Part shown: piece by piece, positions 49,201-62,850 of the stretch
Layout: the number at the start of each line of letters is the position of its first letter
Numbering within the stretch: the stretch's first letter is position 1
The notes under the pieces: generated by a model
Database searches by the model: none
The model's input: only the letters and a program-made list of their open reading frames with translations
Told to the model about the DNA's origin: nothing
Assembly (NCBI GenBank): GCA_027924585.1
Contig: BSBM01000917.1
Span: forward strand, 9,353,501-9,417,500
DNA from: Larix kaempferi
Taxonomy: Eukaryota; Streptophyta; Pinopsida; Pinales; Pinaceae
Direction: 5' to 3'
DNA length: 64,000 nucleotides
Program-made: the position numbers and the translations under genes

Positions 49201-52140
49201 CATGTAAACCTTCTAGAAGCTGTGATTTTAAAAAACGGGGGAAGTAAGTTTTTCTTATTTCCGGACGCATGCGCAAACTATAGAAAGTCGTTATGACGTA
49301 GAATGTGCATACTTTGTAGATTCCATTTATGAAATAAAACACATTTTCTAAAAACTCGTGTTTTTTACGAAATCATGTAAACCTTCTAGAAGCTGTGATT
49401 TTAAAAAACGGTGAAAGTAAGCTTTTCTTATTTCCGGACGAATGCGCAAACTATAGAAAGTTATTTTGATGTAGAATGTGCATACTTTGTTGATTCCATT
49501 TATGAAATAAGACACATTTTCTAAAAACTCGTGTTTTTTAAGAAATCATGTAAACCTTCTAGAAGCTGTGATTTTAAAAAACGGGGGAAGTAAGCTTTTC
49601 TTATTTCCAAACGCATGCGCAAACTATATAAAGTCGTTATGACGTAGAATGTGCATACTTTGTTGATTCTATTTATGAAATAAAACACATTTTCTAAAAA
49701 CTCGTGTTTTTTAAGACATCATGTAAACCTTCTAGAAGCTCTGATTTTAAAAAACGGGGGAAGTAAGCTTTTTTATTTCCGGACGCATGTGCAAACTATA
49801 GAAAGTCGTTATGACTTAGAATGTGCATACTTTGTTGATTCCATTTATGAAAGAAAACACATTTTCTAAAAACTCGTGTTTTTTAAGAAATCATGTAAAC
49901 CTTCTAGAAGCTGTGATTTTAAAAAACTGGGGAAGTAAGGTTTTCTTATTTCCGGACGCATGCGCAAACTATAGAAAGTCGTTATGCGGTAGAATGTGCA
50001 TACTTTGTAGATTCCATTTATGAAATAAAACACATTTTCTAAAAACTCGTGTTTTTTACGAAATCATGTAAACCTTCTAGAAGCTGTGATTTTAAAAAAC
50101 GGTGGAAGTCAGCTTTTCTTATTTCCGGACGCATGCGTAAACTACAGAAAGTCGTTATGACGTAGAATGTGCATACTTTGTAGATTCCATTTAGGAAATA
50201 AAACACATTTTCTAAAAACTCGTGTTTTTTACGAAATCATGTAAACCTTCTAGAAGCTGTGATTTTAAAAAATGGGGGAAGTAAGCTTTTCTTATTTCCG
50301 AACGAATGCGCAAACTATAGAAAGTCGTTATGTTGTACAATGTGCATACTTTGTTGATTCCATTTATGAAATAAAACACATTTTCTAAAAACTCGTGTTT
50401 TTTAGGAAATCATGTAAACCTTCTAGAAGCTGTGATTTTAAAAAACGGGGGAAGTAAGCTTTTCTTATTTCCAAACGCATGCGCAAACTATAGAAAGTCG
50501 TTATGACGTATAATGTGCATACTTTGTTGATTCCATTTATGAAAGAAAACACATTTTCTAAAAACTCGTGTTTTTTAAGAAATCATGTAAACCTTCTAGA
50601 AGCTGTGATTTTAAAAAACTGGGGAAGTAAGCTTTTCTTATTTCCGGACGCACGCGCAAACTATAGAAAGTCGTTATGACGTAGAATGTGCATACTTTGT
50701 AGATTCCATTGATGAAATAAAACACATTTTCTAAAAACTCGTGTTTTTTGAGAAATCATGTAAACGTTCTAGAAGCTGTGATTTTAAAAACGGGGGAAGT
50801 AAGCATTTCTTTTATCCGGACGCATGCGCAAACTATAGAAAGTCGTTATGACGTAGAATGTGCATACTTTGTAGATTCCATTTATGAAATAAAACACATT
50901 TTCTAAAAACTCGTGTTTTTTACGAAATCATTTAAACCTTCTAGAAGCTGTGATTTTAAAAAACGGTGGAAGTAAGCTTGTCATTTTTCCGGACGCATGC
51001 GCAAACTATAGAATGTCGTTATGACATAGAATGTGCATACTTTGTAGATTCCATTTATGAAATAAATCACATTTTCTAAAAACTCGTGTTTTTTACGGAA
51101 TCATGTAAACCTTCTACAAGCTGTGATTTTAAAAAACAGTGGAAGTAAGCTTTTCTTATTTCCGGACGCATGCGCAAACTATAGAAATTCGTTATGACGT
51201 AGAATGTGCATACTTTGTTGATTCCATTTATGAAATAAAACACATTTTCTAAAAACTCGTGTTTTTTAAGAAATCATGTAAACCTTCTAGAAGCTGTGAT
51301 TTTAAAAAACGGGGGGAAGTAAGCTTTTCTTATTTCCGGACGAATGCGCAAACTATAGAAAGTCGTTATGACATAGAATGTGCATACTTTGTTGATTCCA
51401 TTTAAGAAATAAAACACATTTTCTAAAAACTCGTGTTTTTTACGAAATCATGTAAACCTTCTAGAAGCTGTGATTTTAAAAAATGTTGGAAGTAAGTTTT
51501 TGTTATTTCCGGACGCATGCGCAAACTATAGAAATTCGTTATGACGTAGAATGTGCATACTTTGTTGATTCCATTTATGAAATAAAACACATTTTCTAAA
51601 AACTCGTGTTTTTTAAGAAATCATGTAAACCTTCTAGAAGCTGTGATTTTAAAAAACGGCGGAAGTAAGCTTTTCTTATTTCCAAACGCATGCGCAAACT
51701 ATAGAAATTCGTTAAGATGTAGAATGTGCATACTTTGTAGATTCCATTTATGAAATAAAACACATTTTCTAAAAACTCGTGTTTTTTACGAAATCATGTA
51801 AACCTTCTAGAAGCTGTGATTTTAAAAAATGGTGGAAGTAAGTTTTTGTTATTTCCGGACGCATGCGCAAACTATAGAAATTCGTTATGACGTAGAATGT
51901 GCATACTTTGTAGATTCCATTGATGAAATAAAACACATTTTCTAAAAACTCGTGTTTTTTAAGAAATCATGTAAACCTTCTAGAAGCTGTGATTTTAAAA
52001 AATGGGGGAGGTAAGCTTTTCTTATTTCCGGACACATGCGCAAACTATAGAAAGTCGTTATGACGTAGAATGTGCATACTTTGTTGATTCCATTTATGAA
52101 ATAAAACACATTTTCTAAAAACTCATGTTTTTAAGAAATC
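40200..52140 (+). repeat. 11.9 kb duplication, copy 1 (69 monomers)
   Basis: Sequence from about 40,200 matches that from about 52,140 at a constant offset of 11,934 bp up to about 50.3 kb. Rare variants pair throughout: CGCATAAGC near 40,617 and 52,552, TTTTTTTATT near 41,874 and 53,807, TCTCTATGACG near 42,540 and 54,477, CAAACGCCTGC near 45,637 and 57,570, and TTTTAATAAACG near 47,844 and 59,777. I noted about fifteen substitutions between 42.8 and 50 kb, so identity is above 99%. Internally it also holds a seven-monomer echo, with TTTTAACAG near 44,195 and 45,410. Confidence 0.9.
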
Positions 52141-54030
52141 ATGTAAACCTTCTAGAAGCTGTGATTTTAAAAAACGGGGGAAGTAAGCTTTTCTTATTTC
52201 CAAACGCATTCGCAAACTATAGAAAGTCGTTATGACGTAGAATGTGCATACTTTGTAGATTCCATTTAAAAACACATTTTCTAAAAACTCGTGTTTTTTA
52301 AGAAATCATGTAAAACCTTCTAGAAGCTGTGATTTTAAAAAACGGGGGAAGTAAGCTTTTCTTATTTCCGGACGCCGATGCGCAAACTATAGAAAGTCGT
52401 TATGACGTAGAATGTTGCATACTTTGTAGATTCCATTTATGAAATAAAACACATTTTCTAAAAACTCGTGTTTTTTTGCGAAATCACTGTAAACCTTCTA
52501 GAAGTTGTGATTTTAAAAAATGGTGGGAAGTAAGCTTTTCTTATTTCCGACGCATAAGCAAACTATAGAAAGTCGTTATGACGTAGAATGTGCATACTTT
52601 GTTGATTCCATTTTAAAATAAAACACATTTTCTAAAAACTCGTGTTTTTTAAGAAAACTGTAAACCTTCTAGAAGCTGTGATTTTAAAAAATGGTGGAAG
52701 TAAGCTTTTCTTATTACCGGACGCATGCACAAACTATAGAAAGTCGTTATGACATAGAATGTGCATACTTTGTTGATTCCATTTATGAAATAAAACACAT
52801 TTCTAAAAACTCGTGTTTTTTACGAAATCATGTAAACCTTCTAGAAGCTGTGATTTTAAAAAACGGTGGAAGTAAGCTTTTCTTATTTCCGGACACATGC
52901 GCAAACTATAGAAAGTCGTTATGACGTAGAATGTGCATACTTTGTTGATTCCATTTATGAAATAAAACACATTTTCTAAAAACTTGTGTTTTTTAACAAA
53001 TCATGTAAACCTTCTAGAAGCTGTGATTTTAAAAAACGTTGGAAGTAAGCTTTTCTTATTTCCGGGACGGATGCGCAAACTATAGAAAGTCGTTATGACG
53101 TTGAATGTGCATACTTTGTAGATTCAATTTATGAAATAAAACACATTTTCTTAAAACTCGTGTTTTTTACGAAATCATGTAAACCTTCTAGATGTTGTGA
53201 TTTTAAAAAATGGTGGAAGTAAGCTTTTCTTATTTCCAGACGCATGCGCAAACTATATAAAGTCGTTATGACGTAGAATGTGCATACTTTGTAGATTCCA
53301 TTTACGAAATAAAACACATTTTCTAAAAACTCATGTTTTTTACGAAATCATGTAAACCTTCTAGAATCTGTGATTTTAAAAAACGGCGGAAGTAAGCTCT
53401 TCTTATTTCCGGACGCATGCGCAAACTATAGAAAGTCGTTATGCCGTAGAATGTGCATACTTTGTAGATTCCATTTATGAAATAAAACACATTTTCTAAA
53501 AACTCGTTTTTTTTACGAAATCATGTAAACCTTCTAGAAGCTGTGATTTTAAAAAAACGGTGGAAGTAAGATTTTCTTATTTCCGGACGTATGCGCAAAC
53601 TGTAGAAAGTCGTTATGACATAGAATGTGCTTACTTTGTAGATTCCATTTATGAAATAAAACACATTTTCTAAAAACTCTTTTTTTTTACGAAATCATGT
53701 AAACCTTCTAGAAGCTGTGATTTTAAAAAACGGTGGAAGTAAGCTTTTCTTATTTCCGGACGCATGCGCAAACTATAGAAAGTCGTTATGACGTAGAATG
53801 TGCATACTTTTTTTATTCCATTTATGAAATAAAAAACATTTTCTGAAAACTCATATTTTTTAACAAATTCATGTAAACCTTCTAGAAGCTGTGATTTTAA
53901 AAAACGGGGGAAGTAAGCTTTTTCTTATTTCCAGACGGATACGCAAACTATAGAAAATCGTTACGACGTAGAATGTGCATACTTTGTAGATTCCATTTAT
54001 GAAATAAAAACATATTTTCAAAAACTCGTG
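52120..54030. other. Indel-dense island 2 at the duplication junction
   Basis: Many one-base slips, and one six-base loss near 52,268, cluster here. Examples: GTAAAACC near 52,311, GACGCCGATGCG near 52,372, ATGTTGCATAC near 52,414, ATCACTGTAAACC near 52,485, GGTGGGAAG near 52,523, TTCCGACGC near 52,546, GAAAACTGTAAACC near 52,655 and CCGGGACGG near 53,064, with sparser ones to 54,010. The matching stretch of copy 1 (40.2-42.1 kb) is clean. This suggests low-quality consensus at an assembly join. Confidence 0.75.
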
Positions 54031-57000
54031 TTTTTTACGAAATCATGTAAACCTTCTAGAAGCTGTGATTTTAAAAAACGGTGGAAGTAAGCTTTTCTTA
54101 TTTCCAGACGCATGCGCAAACTATAGAAAGTCGTTATGACGTAGAATGTGCATACTTTGTAGATTTCATTTATGAAATAAAACACATTTTCTGAAAACTC
54201 GTGTTTTTTAAGAAATCATGTAAACCTTCTAGAAGCTGTGATTTTAAAAAACGGGGGAAGTAAGCTTTTCTTATTTCCAAACACATGCGCAAACTATAGA
54301 AATTCGTTATGACGTAGAATATGCATACTTTGTTGATTCCATTTATGAAATAAAACACATTTTCTAAAAACTCGTGTTTTTTAAGAAATCATGTAAACCT
54401 TCTAGAAGCTGTGAATTTAAAAAATGGGGGAAGTAAGCTTTTCTTATTTCCGGACGCATGCGCAAACTATAGAATGTCTCTATGACGTAGAATGTGCATA
54501 CTTTGTAGATTCCATTTAAGAAATAAAACACATTTTCTAAAAACTCGTGTTTTTTACGAAATCATGTAAACCTTCTAGAAGCTGTGATTTTAAAAAACGG
54601 GCGAAGCAAGCTTTTCTTATTTCCGAACGCATGCGCAAACTATAGAAAGTCGTTATGACATAGAATGTGCATACTTTGTAGATTCCATTTATGAAATAAA
54701 ACACATTTTCTAAAAACTGGTGTTTTTTACGAAATCATGTAAACCTTCTAGAAGCTGTGATTTTAAAAAACGGGCGAAGTAAGTTTTTTATTATTTCCGG
54801 AAGAATGCGCAAACTATAGAAAGTCTTTATGACGTAGAATGTGCATACTTTGTAGATTCTATTTATGAAATAAAACACATTTTCTAAAAACTCGTGTTTT
54901 TTACGAAATCATGTAAACCTTCTAGAAGCTGTGATTTTAAAAAATTGTGGAAGTAAGCTTTTCTTATTTCCGGAAGAATGCGCAAACTATAGAAAGTCGT
55001 TATGATGTAGAATGTGCATACTTTGTTGATTCCATTTCTGAAATAAAACACATTTTCTAAAAACTCGTGTTTTTTAAGAAATCATGTAAACCTTCTAGAA
55101 GCTGTGATTTTAAAAAACGGGGGAAGTAAGCTTTTCTTATTTCTGAACGCATGCGCAAACTATAGAAAGTCGTTATGACGTAGAATGTGCATACTTTGTT
55201 GATTCCAGTTATGAAATAAAGCACATTTTCTAAAAGCTCGTGTTTTTTACGAAATCATGTAAACCTTCTAGAAGCTGTGATTTTAAAAAACGGTGGAAGT
55301 AAGCTTCTCATTTTTCCGGACGCATGCGCAAACTATAATATGTCGTTATGACATAGAATGTGCATACTTTGTAGATTCCATTTTTGAAATAAATCACATT
55401 TTCTAAAAACTCGTGTTTTTTACTAAATCATGTAAACCTTCTAGAAGCTGTGATTTTAAAAAATGGTGGAAGTAAGCTTTTCTTATTTCCGGACGTATGC
55501 GCAAACTATAGAAAGTCGTTATGATGTAGAATGTGCATTCTTTGTTGATTCCATTTATGAAATAAAACACATTTTCTAAAAACTCGTATTTTTTAAGAAA
55601 TCATGTAAACCTTCTAGAAGCTGTGATTTAAATAAACGGGGGAAGTAAGCTTTTCTTATTTCCAAACGCATGCGCAAACTATAGAAAGTCCTTATGACGT
55701 AGAATGTGCATACTTTGTTGATTCCATTTATGAAATAAAACACATTTTCTAAAAACTCGTGTTTTTTACGAAATCATGTAAACCTTCTAGAAGCTGTTAT
55801 TTTAAAAAATGGTGAAAGTAAGCTTTTCTTATTTCCGGACGAATGCGCAAACTATAGAAAGTCGTTATGACGTAGAATGTGAATACTTTGTTGATTGCAT
55901 TTAAGAAATAAAACACATTTTCAAAAAACTCGTGTTTTTTACGAAATCATGTAAACCTTCTAGAAGCTGTGATTTTAAAAAACGGCGGAAATAAGCTTTT
56001 CTTATTTCCGGACGCATGCGCAAACTATAGAAAGTCGTTATGACGTAGAATGTGCATACTTTGTAGATTCCATTTATGAAATAAAACACATTTTCTAAAA
56101 ACTCGTGTTTTTTACGAAATCATGTAAACCTTTTAACAGCTGTGATTTTAAAAAACGGTGGAAGTAAGCTTTTCTTATTTCCGGACGCATGCATAAACTA
56201 TAGAAAGTTGTTATGACGTAGAATGTGCATACTTTGTTGATTCCATTTATGAAATAAAACACATTTTCTAAAAACTCGTGTTTTTTAAGAAATCATGTAA
56301 ACCTTCTAGAAGCTGTGATTTTAAAAAATGGGGGAAGTAAGCTTTTCCTATTTCCGGACGCATGCGCAAACTATAGAAAGTCGTTATGACGTAGAATGTG
56401 CATACTTTGTAGATTCCATTTATGAAATAAAACACATTTTCTAAAAACTCCTGTTTTTTACGAAATCATGTAAACCTTCTAGAAGCTGTGATTTTAAAAA
56501 ACGGGGGAAGTAAGCGTTACTTATTTCCGGACGCATGCGCAAACTATAGAAATTCGTTATGACGTAGAATGTGCATACTTTGTAGATTCCATTTATGAAA
56601 TAAAACACATTTTCTAAAAACTCGTGTTTTTTACGAAATCATGTAAACCTTCTAGAAACTCTAATTTTAAAAAACGGTGGAAGTAAGCTTTTCTTGTTTC
56701 CGGATGCATGCGTAAACTATAGAATGTCGTTATGACGTAGAATGTGCATACTTTGTAGATTCAAATTTATGAAATCAAACACATTTTCTAAAAACTCATG
56801 TTTTTTACGAAATCATGTAAACCTTCTAGAAGCTGTGATTTTAAAAAACGGAGGAAGTAGGTTTTTCTTATTTCCGGACGCATGCGCAAACTATAGAAAG
56901 TTGTTATGACGTAGAATGTGCATACTCTGTAGATTCCATTTATGAAATAAAACACATTTTCTAAAAACACGTGTTTTTTACGAAATCATGTAAACCTTCT

Positions 57001-60000
57001 AGAAGCTCTGATTTTAAAAAACGGTGAAAGTAAGCTTTTCTTATTTCCGGACGAATGCGCAAACTATAGAAAGTCGTTATGACGTAGAATATGCATACTT
57101 TGTTGATTCCATTTAAGAAATAAAACACATTTTCTAAAAACTCGTGTTTTTTACGAAATCATGTAAACCTTCTAGAAGCTATGATTTTAAAAAACGGTGG
57201 AAATAAGCTTTTCTTATTTCCGGACGCATGCGCAAACTATAGAAAGTCGTTATGACGTAGAATGTGCATACTTTGTAGATTCCATTTATGAAATAAAACA
57301 CATTTTCTAAAAACTCGTGTTTTCTACGAAATCATGTAAACCTTTTAACAGCTGTGATTTTAAAAAACGGTGGAAGTAAGCTTTTCTTATTTCCGGACGC
57401 ATGCATAAACTATAGAAAGTTGTTATGACGTAGAATGTGCATACTTTGTTGATTCCATTTATGAAATAAAACACATTTTCTAAAAACTCGTGTTTTTTAA
57501 GAAATCATATAAAACTTCTAGAAGCTGTGATTTTAAAAAACGGGGAAAGTAAGCTTTTCTTATTTCCAAACGCCTGCATAAACTATAGAAAGTCGTTATG
57601 ACGTAGAATGTGCATACTTTGTTGATTGCCTTTATGAAATAAAACACATTTTAAAAAACTCATGTTTTTTAAGAAATCATGTAAACCTTCTAGAAGTTGT
57701 GATTTTAAAAAACGGGTAAGTAAGCTTTTCTTATTTCCGGACACATGCGCAAACTATGGAAAGTCGTTATGACGTAGAATGTGCATACTTTGTAGATTCC
57801 ATTTATGAAATAAAACACATTTTCTAAAAACTCGTGTTTTTTACGAAATCATGTAAACCTTCTAGAAGCTGTGATTTTAAAAAACGGTGGAAGTAAGCTT
57901 TTCTTATTTCCGGACGCATGCGCAAACTATAGAAATTCGTTATGACATAGAATGTGCATACTTTGTAGATTCGATTTATGAAATAAAACACATTTTCTAA
58001 AAACTCGTGTTTTTTACGAAATCGTATAAACCTTCTAGAAGCTGTGATTTTAAAAAACGGGGGAAGTAAGCTTTTCTTATTTCCAAACGCATGCATAAAC
58101 TATAGAAAGTCGTTATGACGTAGAATGTGCATACTTTGTTGATTGCATTTATGAAATAAAACACATTTTCTAAAAACTCGTGTTTTTTAAGAAATCATGT
58201 AAACCTTCTAGAAGCTGTGATTTTAAAAAACAGGGAAGTAAGCTTTTCTTATTTGCGGACGCATGCGCAAACTATAGAAATTCGTTATGACGTAGAATGT
58301 GCATACTTTGTAGATTCCATTTATGAAATAAAACACATTTTCTAAAAACTCGTGTTTTTTACGAAATCATGTAAACCTTCTAGAAGCTGTGATTTTAAAA
58401 AACAGTGGAAGTAAGCTTTTCTTATTTCCGGACGCATTCGCAAACTATAGAATTTCGTTATGACGTAGAATGTGCATACTTTGTAGATTCCATTTATGAA
58501 ATAAAACACATTTTCTAAAAACTCGTGTTTTTTACGAAATCATGTAAACCTTCTAGAAGCTGTGATTTTAAAAAACGGTTGATTAATCTTTTCTTATTTC
58601 CGGACACATGCGCAAACTATATAAAGTCGTTATGACGTAGAATGTGCATACTTTGTAGATTCCATTTATGAAATAAAACACATTTTCTAAACACTCGTGT
58701 TTTTTACTAAATCATGTAAACCTTCTAGAAGCTGGGATTTTAAAAAACTGTCGAAGTAAGCTTTTCTTATTTCCGGACGCATGCGCAAAGTATAGAATGT
58801 CGTTATGACGTAGAATGTGCAAACTTTGTTGATTCTATTTATGAAATAAAACACATTTTCTAAAAAATCGTGTTTTTTACGAAATCATGTAAACCTTCTA
58901 GATGCCGTGATTTTAAAAAACGGGAGAAGTAAGCTTTTCTTATTTCCGGACGCATGCGCAAAGTATAGAAAGTCGTTATGACGTAGAATATGCATACTTT
59001 GTTGATTCCATTTATGAAATAAAACACATTTTCTAAAAACTTGTGTTTTTTTAGAAATCATGTAAACCTTCTAGAAGCTGTGATTTTAAAAAACGGGGGA
59101 AGTAAGCTTTTCTTATTTCCGGACGGATGCGCAAACTATAGAAAGTCGTTAAGACGTAGAATGTGCATACTTTGTTGATTCCATTTATGAAATAAAACAC
59201 ATTTTCTAAAAACTTGTGTTTTTTACGAAATCATGTAAACCTTCTTGAAGCTGTGATTTTAAAAAACGGTGGAAGTAAGCTTTTCTTATTTCCGAACGCA
59301 TGCGCAAACTATAGAAAGTCGTTATGACGTAGAATGTGCATACTTTGTTGATTCCATTTATGAAATAAAACACATTTTCTAAAAACTCGTGTTTTTTAAG
59401 AAATCATGTAAACCTTCTAGAAGCTGTGATTTTAAAAAACGGGGGAAGTAAGCTTTTCTTATTTCCGGACGCATGCGCAAACTATAGAAACTCGTTATGA
59501 CGTAGAATGTGCATACTTTGTTGATTCCATTTATGAAATAAAACACATTTTCTAAAAACTCGTGTTTTTTAAGAAATCATGTAAACCTTCTAGAAGCTGT
59601 GATTTTAAAAAACGGGGGAAGTAAGCTTTTCTTATTTCCAAACGCATGCGCAAACAATAGAAAGTCGTTATGACGTAGAATGTGCATACTTTGTTGATTC
59701 CATTTATGAAATAAAACACATTTTCTAAAAACTCGTGTTTTTTAAGAAATCATGTAAACCTTCTAGAAGCTGTGATTTTAATAAACGGGGGAAGTAAGCT
59801 TTTCTTATTTCCGGACGCATGCGCAAACTATAGAAAGTCGTTATGCGGTAGAATGTGCATACTTTGTAGATTCCATTTATGAAATAAAACACATTTTCTA
59901 AAAACTCGTGTTTTTTACGAAATCATGTAAACCTTCTAGAAGCTGTGATTTTAAAAAACGGTGGAAGTCAGCTTTTCTTATTTCCGGACGCATGCGTAAA

Positions 60001-61567
60001 CTACAGAAAGTCGTTATGACGTAGAATGTGCATACTTTGTAGATTCCATTTAGGAAATAAAACACATTTTCTAAAAACTCGTGTTTTTTACGAAATCATG
60101 TAAACCTTCTAGAAGCTGTGATTTTAAAAAATGGGGGAAGTAAGCTTTTCTTATTTCCGAACGAATGCGCAAACTATAGAAAGTCGTTATGACGTAGAAT
60201 GTGCATACTTTGTAGATTCCATTTATGAAATAAAACACATTTTCTAAAAACTCGTGTTTTTTGCGAAATCATGTAAACCTTCTAGAAGCTGTGATTTTAA
60301 AAAACGGTGGAAGTAAGCTTTTCTTATTTCTGGACGCATGCGCAAACTATAGAAAGTCGTTATGACGTAGAATGTGCATACTTTGTTGATTCCATTTATG
60401 AAATAAAACACATTTTCTAAAAACTCGTGTTTTTTAAGAAATCATGTAAACCTTCTAGAAGCTGTGATTTTAATAAACGGGGGAAGTAAGCTTTTCTTAT
60501 TTCCAAATGCATGCGCAAACTATAGAAAGTCCTTATGACGTAAAATGTGCATACTTTGTTGATTCCATTTATGAAATAAAACACATTTTCTAAAAACTCG
60601 TGTTTTTTAAGAAATTATGTAAACCTTCTAGAAGCTGTGATTTTAAAAAATGGGGGAAGTAAGCTTTTCTTATTTCCGGACGCATGCGCAAACTATAGAA
60701 AGTCGTTATGACGTAGAATCTGCATACTTTGTAGATTCCATTTATGAAATAAAACACATTTTCTAAAAACTCGTGTTTTTTACGAAATCATGTAAACCTT
60801 CTAGAAGCTGTGATTTTAAAAAACGGGGGAAGTAAGCGTTTCTTATTTCCAGATGCATGCGCAAACTATAGAAATTCGTTATGACATAGAATGTGCATAC
60901 TTTGTAGATTCCATTTATGAAATAAAACACATTTTCTAAAAACTCATGTTTTTTACGAAATCATGTAAACCTTCTAGAAGCTCTGATTTTAAAAAACGGT
61001 GGAAGTAAGCTTTTCATTTTTCCGGACGCATGCGCAAACTATAGAATGTCGTTTTGACGTAGAATGTGCATACTTTGTAGATTCCATTTATGAAATAAAA
61101 CACATTTTCTAAAAACTCGTGTTTTTTACGAAATCATGTAAACCTTCTAGAAGCTGTGATTTTAAAAAACGGGGGAAGTAAGTTTTTCTTATTTCCGGAC
61201 GCATGCGCAAACTATAGAAAGTCGTTATGACGTAGAATGTGCATACTTTGTAGATTCCATTTATGAAATAAAACACATTTTCTAAAAACTCGTGTTTTTT
61301 ACGAAATCATGTAAACCTTCTAGAAGCTGTGATTTTAAAAAACGGTGAAAGTAAGCTTTTCTTATTTCCGGACGAATGCGCAAACTATAGAAAGTTATTT
61401 TGATGTAGAATGTGCATACTTTGTTGATTCCATTTATGAAATAAGACACATTTTCTAAAAACTCGTGTTTTTTAAGAAATCATGTAAACCTTCTAGAAGC
61501 TGTGATTTTAAAAAACGGGGGAAGTAAGCTTTTCTTATTTCCAAACGCATGCGCAAACTATATAAAG

Positions 61568-62258
61568 TCGTTATGACGTAGAATGTGCATACTTTGTTGA
61601 TTCTATTTATGAAATAAAACACATTTTCTAAAAACTCGTGTTTTTTAAGACATCATGTAAACCTTCTAGAAGCTCTGATTTTAAAAAACGGGGGAAGTAA
61701 GCTTTTTTATTTCCGGACGCATGTGCAAACTATAGAAAGTCGTTATGACTTAGAATGTGCATACTTTGTTGATTCCATTTATGAAAGAAAACACATTTTC
61801 TAAAAACTCGTGTTTTTTAAGAAATCATGTAAACCTTCTAGAAGCTGTGATTTTAAAAAACTGGGGAAGTAAGGTTTTCTTATTTCCGGACGCATGCGCA
61901 AACTATAGAAAGTCGTTATGCGGTAGAATGTGCATACTTTGTAGATTCCATTTATTAAATAAAACACATTTTCTAAAAACTCGTGTTTTTTACGAAATCA
62001 TGTAAACCTTCTAGAAGCTGTGATTTTAAAAAACGGTGGAAGTCAGCTTTTCTTATTTCCGGACGCATGCGTAAACTACAGAAAGTCGTTATGACGTAGA
62101 ATGTGCATACTTTGTAGATTCCATTTAGGAAATAAAACACATTTTCTAAAAACTCGTGTTTTTTACGAAATCATGTAAACCTTCTAGAAGCTGTGATTTT
62201 AAAAAATGGGGGAAGTAAGCTTTTCTTATTTCCGAACGAATGCGCAAACTATAGAAAG
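61568..62258 (+). repeat. Four-monomer unit, copy 1, within the right duplication
   Basis: Four units with tags TTAAGACATC, GACTTAGAATG with GAAAGAAAAC, TGCGGTAG, and TTTAGGAAAT with CCGAACGAATG. They match 49,634-50,325 in the left copy at the 11,934 bp offset. The third unit has TTATTAAAT where the left copy has TTATGAAAT. Confidence 0.85.
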
Positions 62259-62700
62259 TCGTTATGACGTAGAATGTGCATACTTTGTTGATTCTATTTA
62301 TGAAATAAAACACATTTTCTAAAAACTCGTGTTTTTTAAGACATCATGTAAACCTTCTAGAAGCTCTGATTTTAAAAAACGGGGGAAGTAAGCTTTTTTA
62401 TTTCCGGACGCATGTGCAAACTATAGAAAGTCGTTATGACTTAGAATGTGCATACTTTGTTGATTCCATTTATGAAAGAAAACACATTTTCTAAAAACTC
62501 GTGTTTTTTAAGAAATCATGTAAATCTTCTAGAAGCTGTGATTTTAAAAAACTGGGGAAGTAAGGTTTTCTTATTTCCGGACGCATGCGCAAACTATAGA
62601 AAGTCGTTATGCGGTAGAATGTGCATACTTTGTAGATTCCATTTATGAAATAAAACACATTTTCTAAAAACTCGTGTTTTTTACGAAATCATGTAAACCT
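62259..62700 (+). repeat. Four-monomer unit, copy 2 (truncated)
   Basis: The first two and a half units of the preceding series are repeated at an offset of 691 bp (TTAAGACATC near 62,336, GACTTAGAATG near 62,438, TGCGGTAG near 62,610). The copy stops near 62,700, inside the third monomer. The left duplication has nothing corresponding to it. Confidence 0.85.
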
Positions 62701-62850
62701 TCTTGAAGCTGTGATTTTAAAAAACGGTGGAAGTAAGCTTTTCTTATTTCCGAACGCATGCGCAAACTATAGAAAGTCGTTATGACGTAGAATGTGCATA
62801 CTTTGTTGATTCCATTTATGAAATAAAACACATTTTCTAAAAACTCGTGT
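62700..62850 (+). repeat. Patch resembling a monomer 3.46 kb upstream
   Basis: CTTCTTGAAG near 62,699, then CCGAACGCATG and TTGTTGATT, follow the unit at about 59,240-59,390 (and 47,310 in the left copy). After the patch the array resumes the series seen at 50.4 kb (AGGAAATC then GTATAATG). It looks like a conversion tract or exchange point. Confidence 0.65.

Noticed and set aside
49823-50023. Plus-strand 66-82 codon frames (also at 61,757 and 62,448)
   Set aside because: They are open because GAAAGAAAAC replaces the usual GAAATAAAAC stop-bearing stretch. This is a chance effect of one substitution, copied with the block.
52691-52924. Plus-strand 77-codon frame near the duplication junction
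   Set aside because: It depends on one-base losses inside the indel-dense island. The clean counterpart near 40,757 is not open over the same length.
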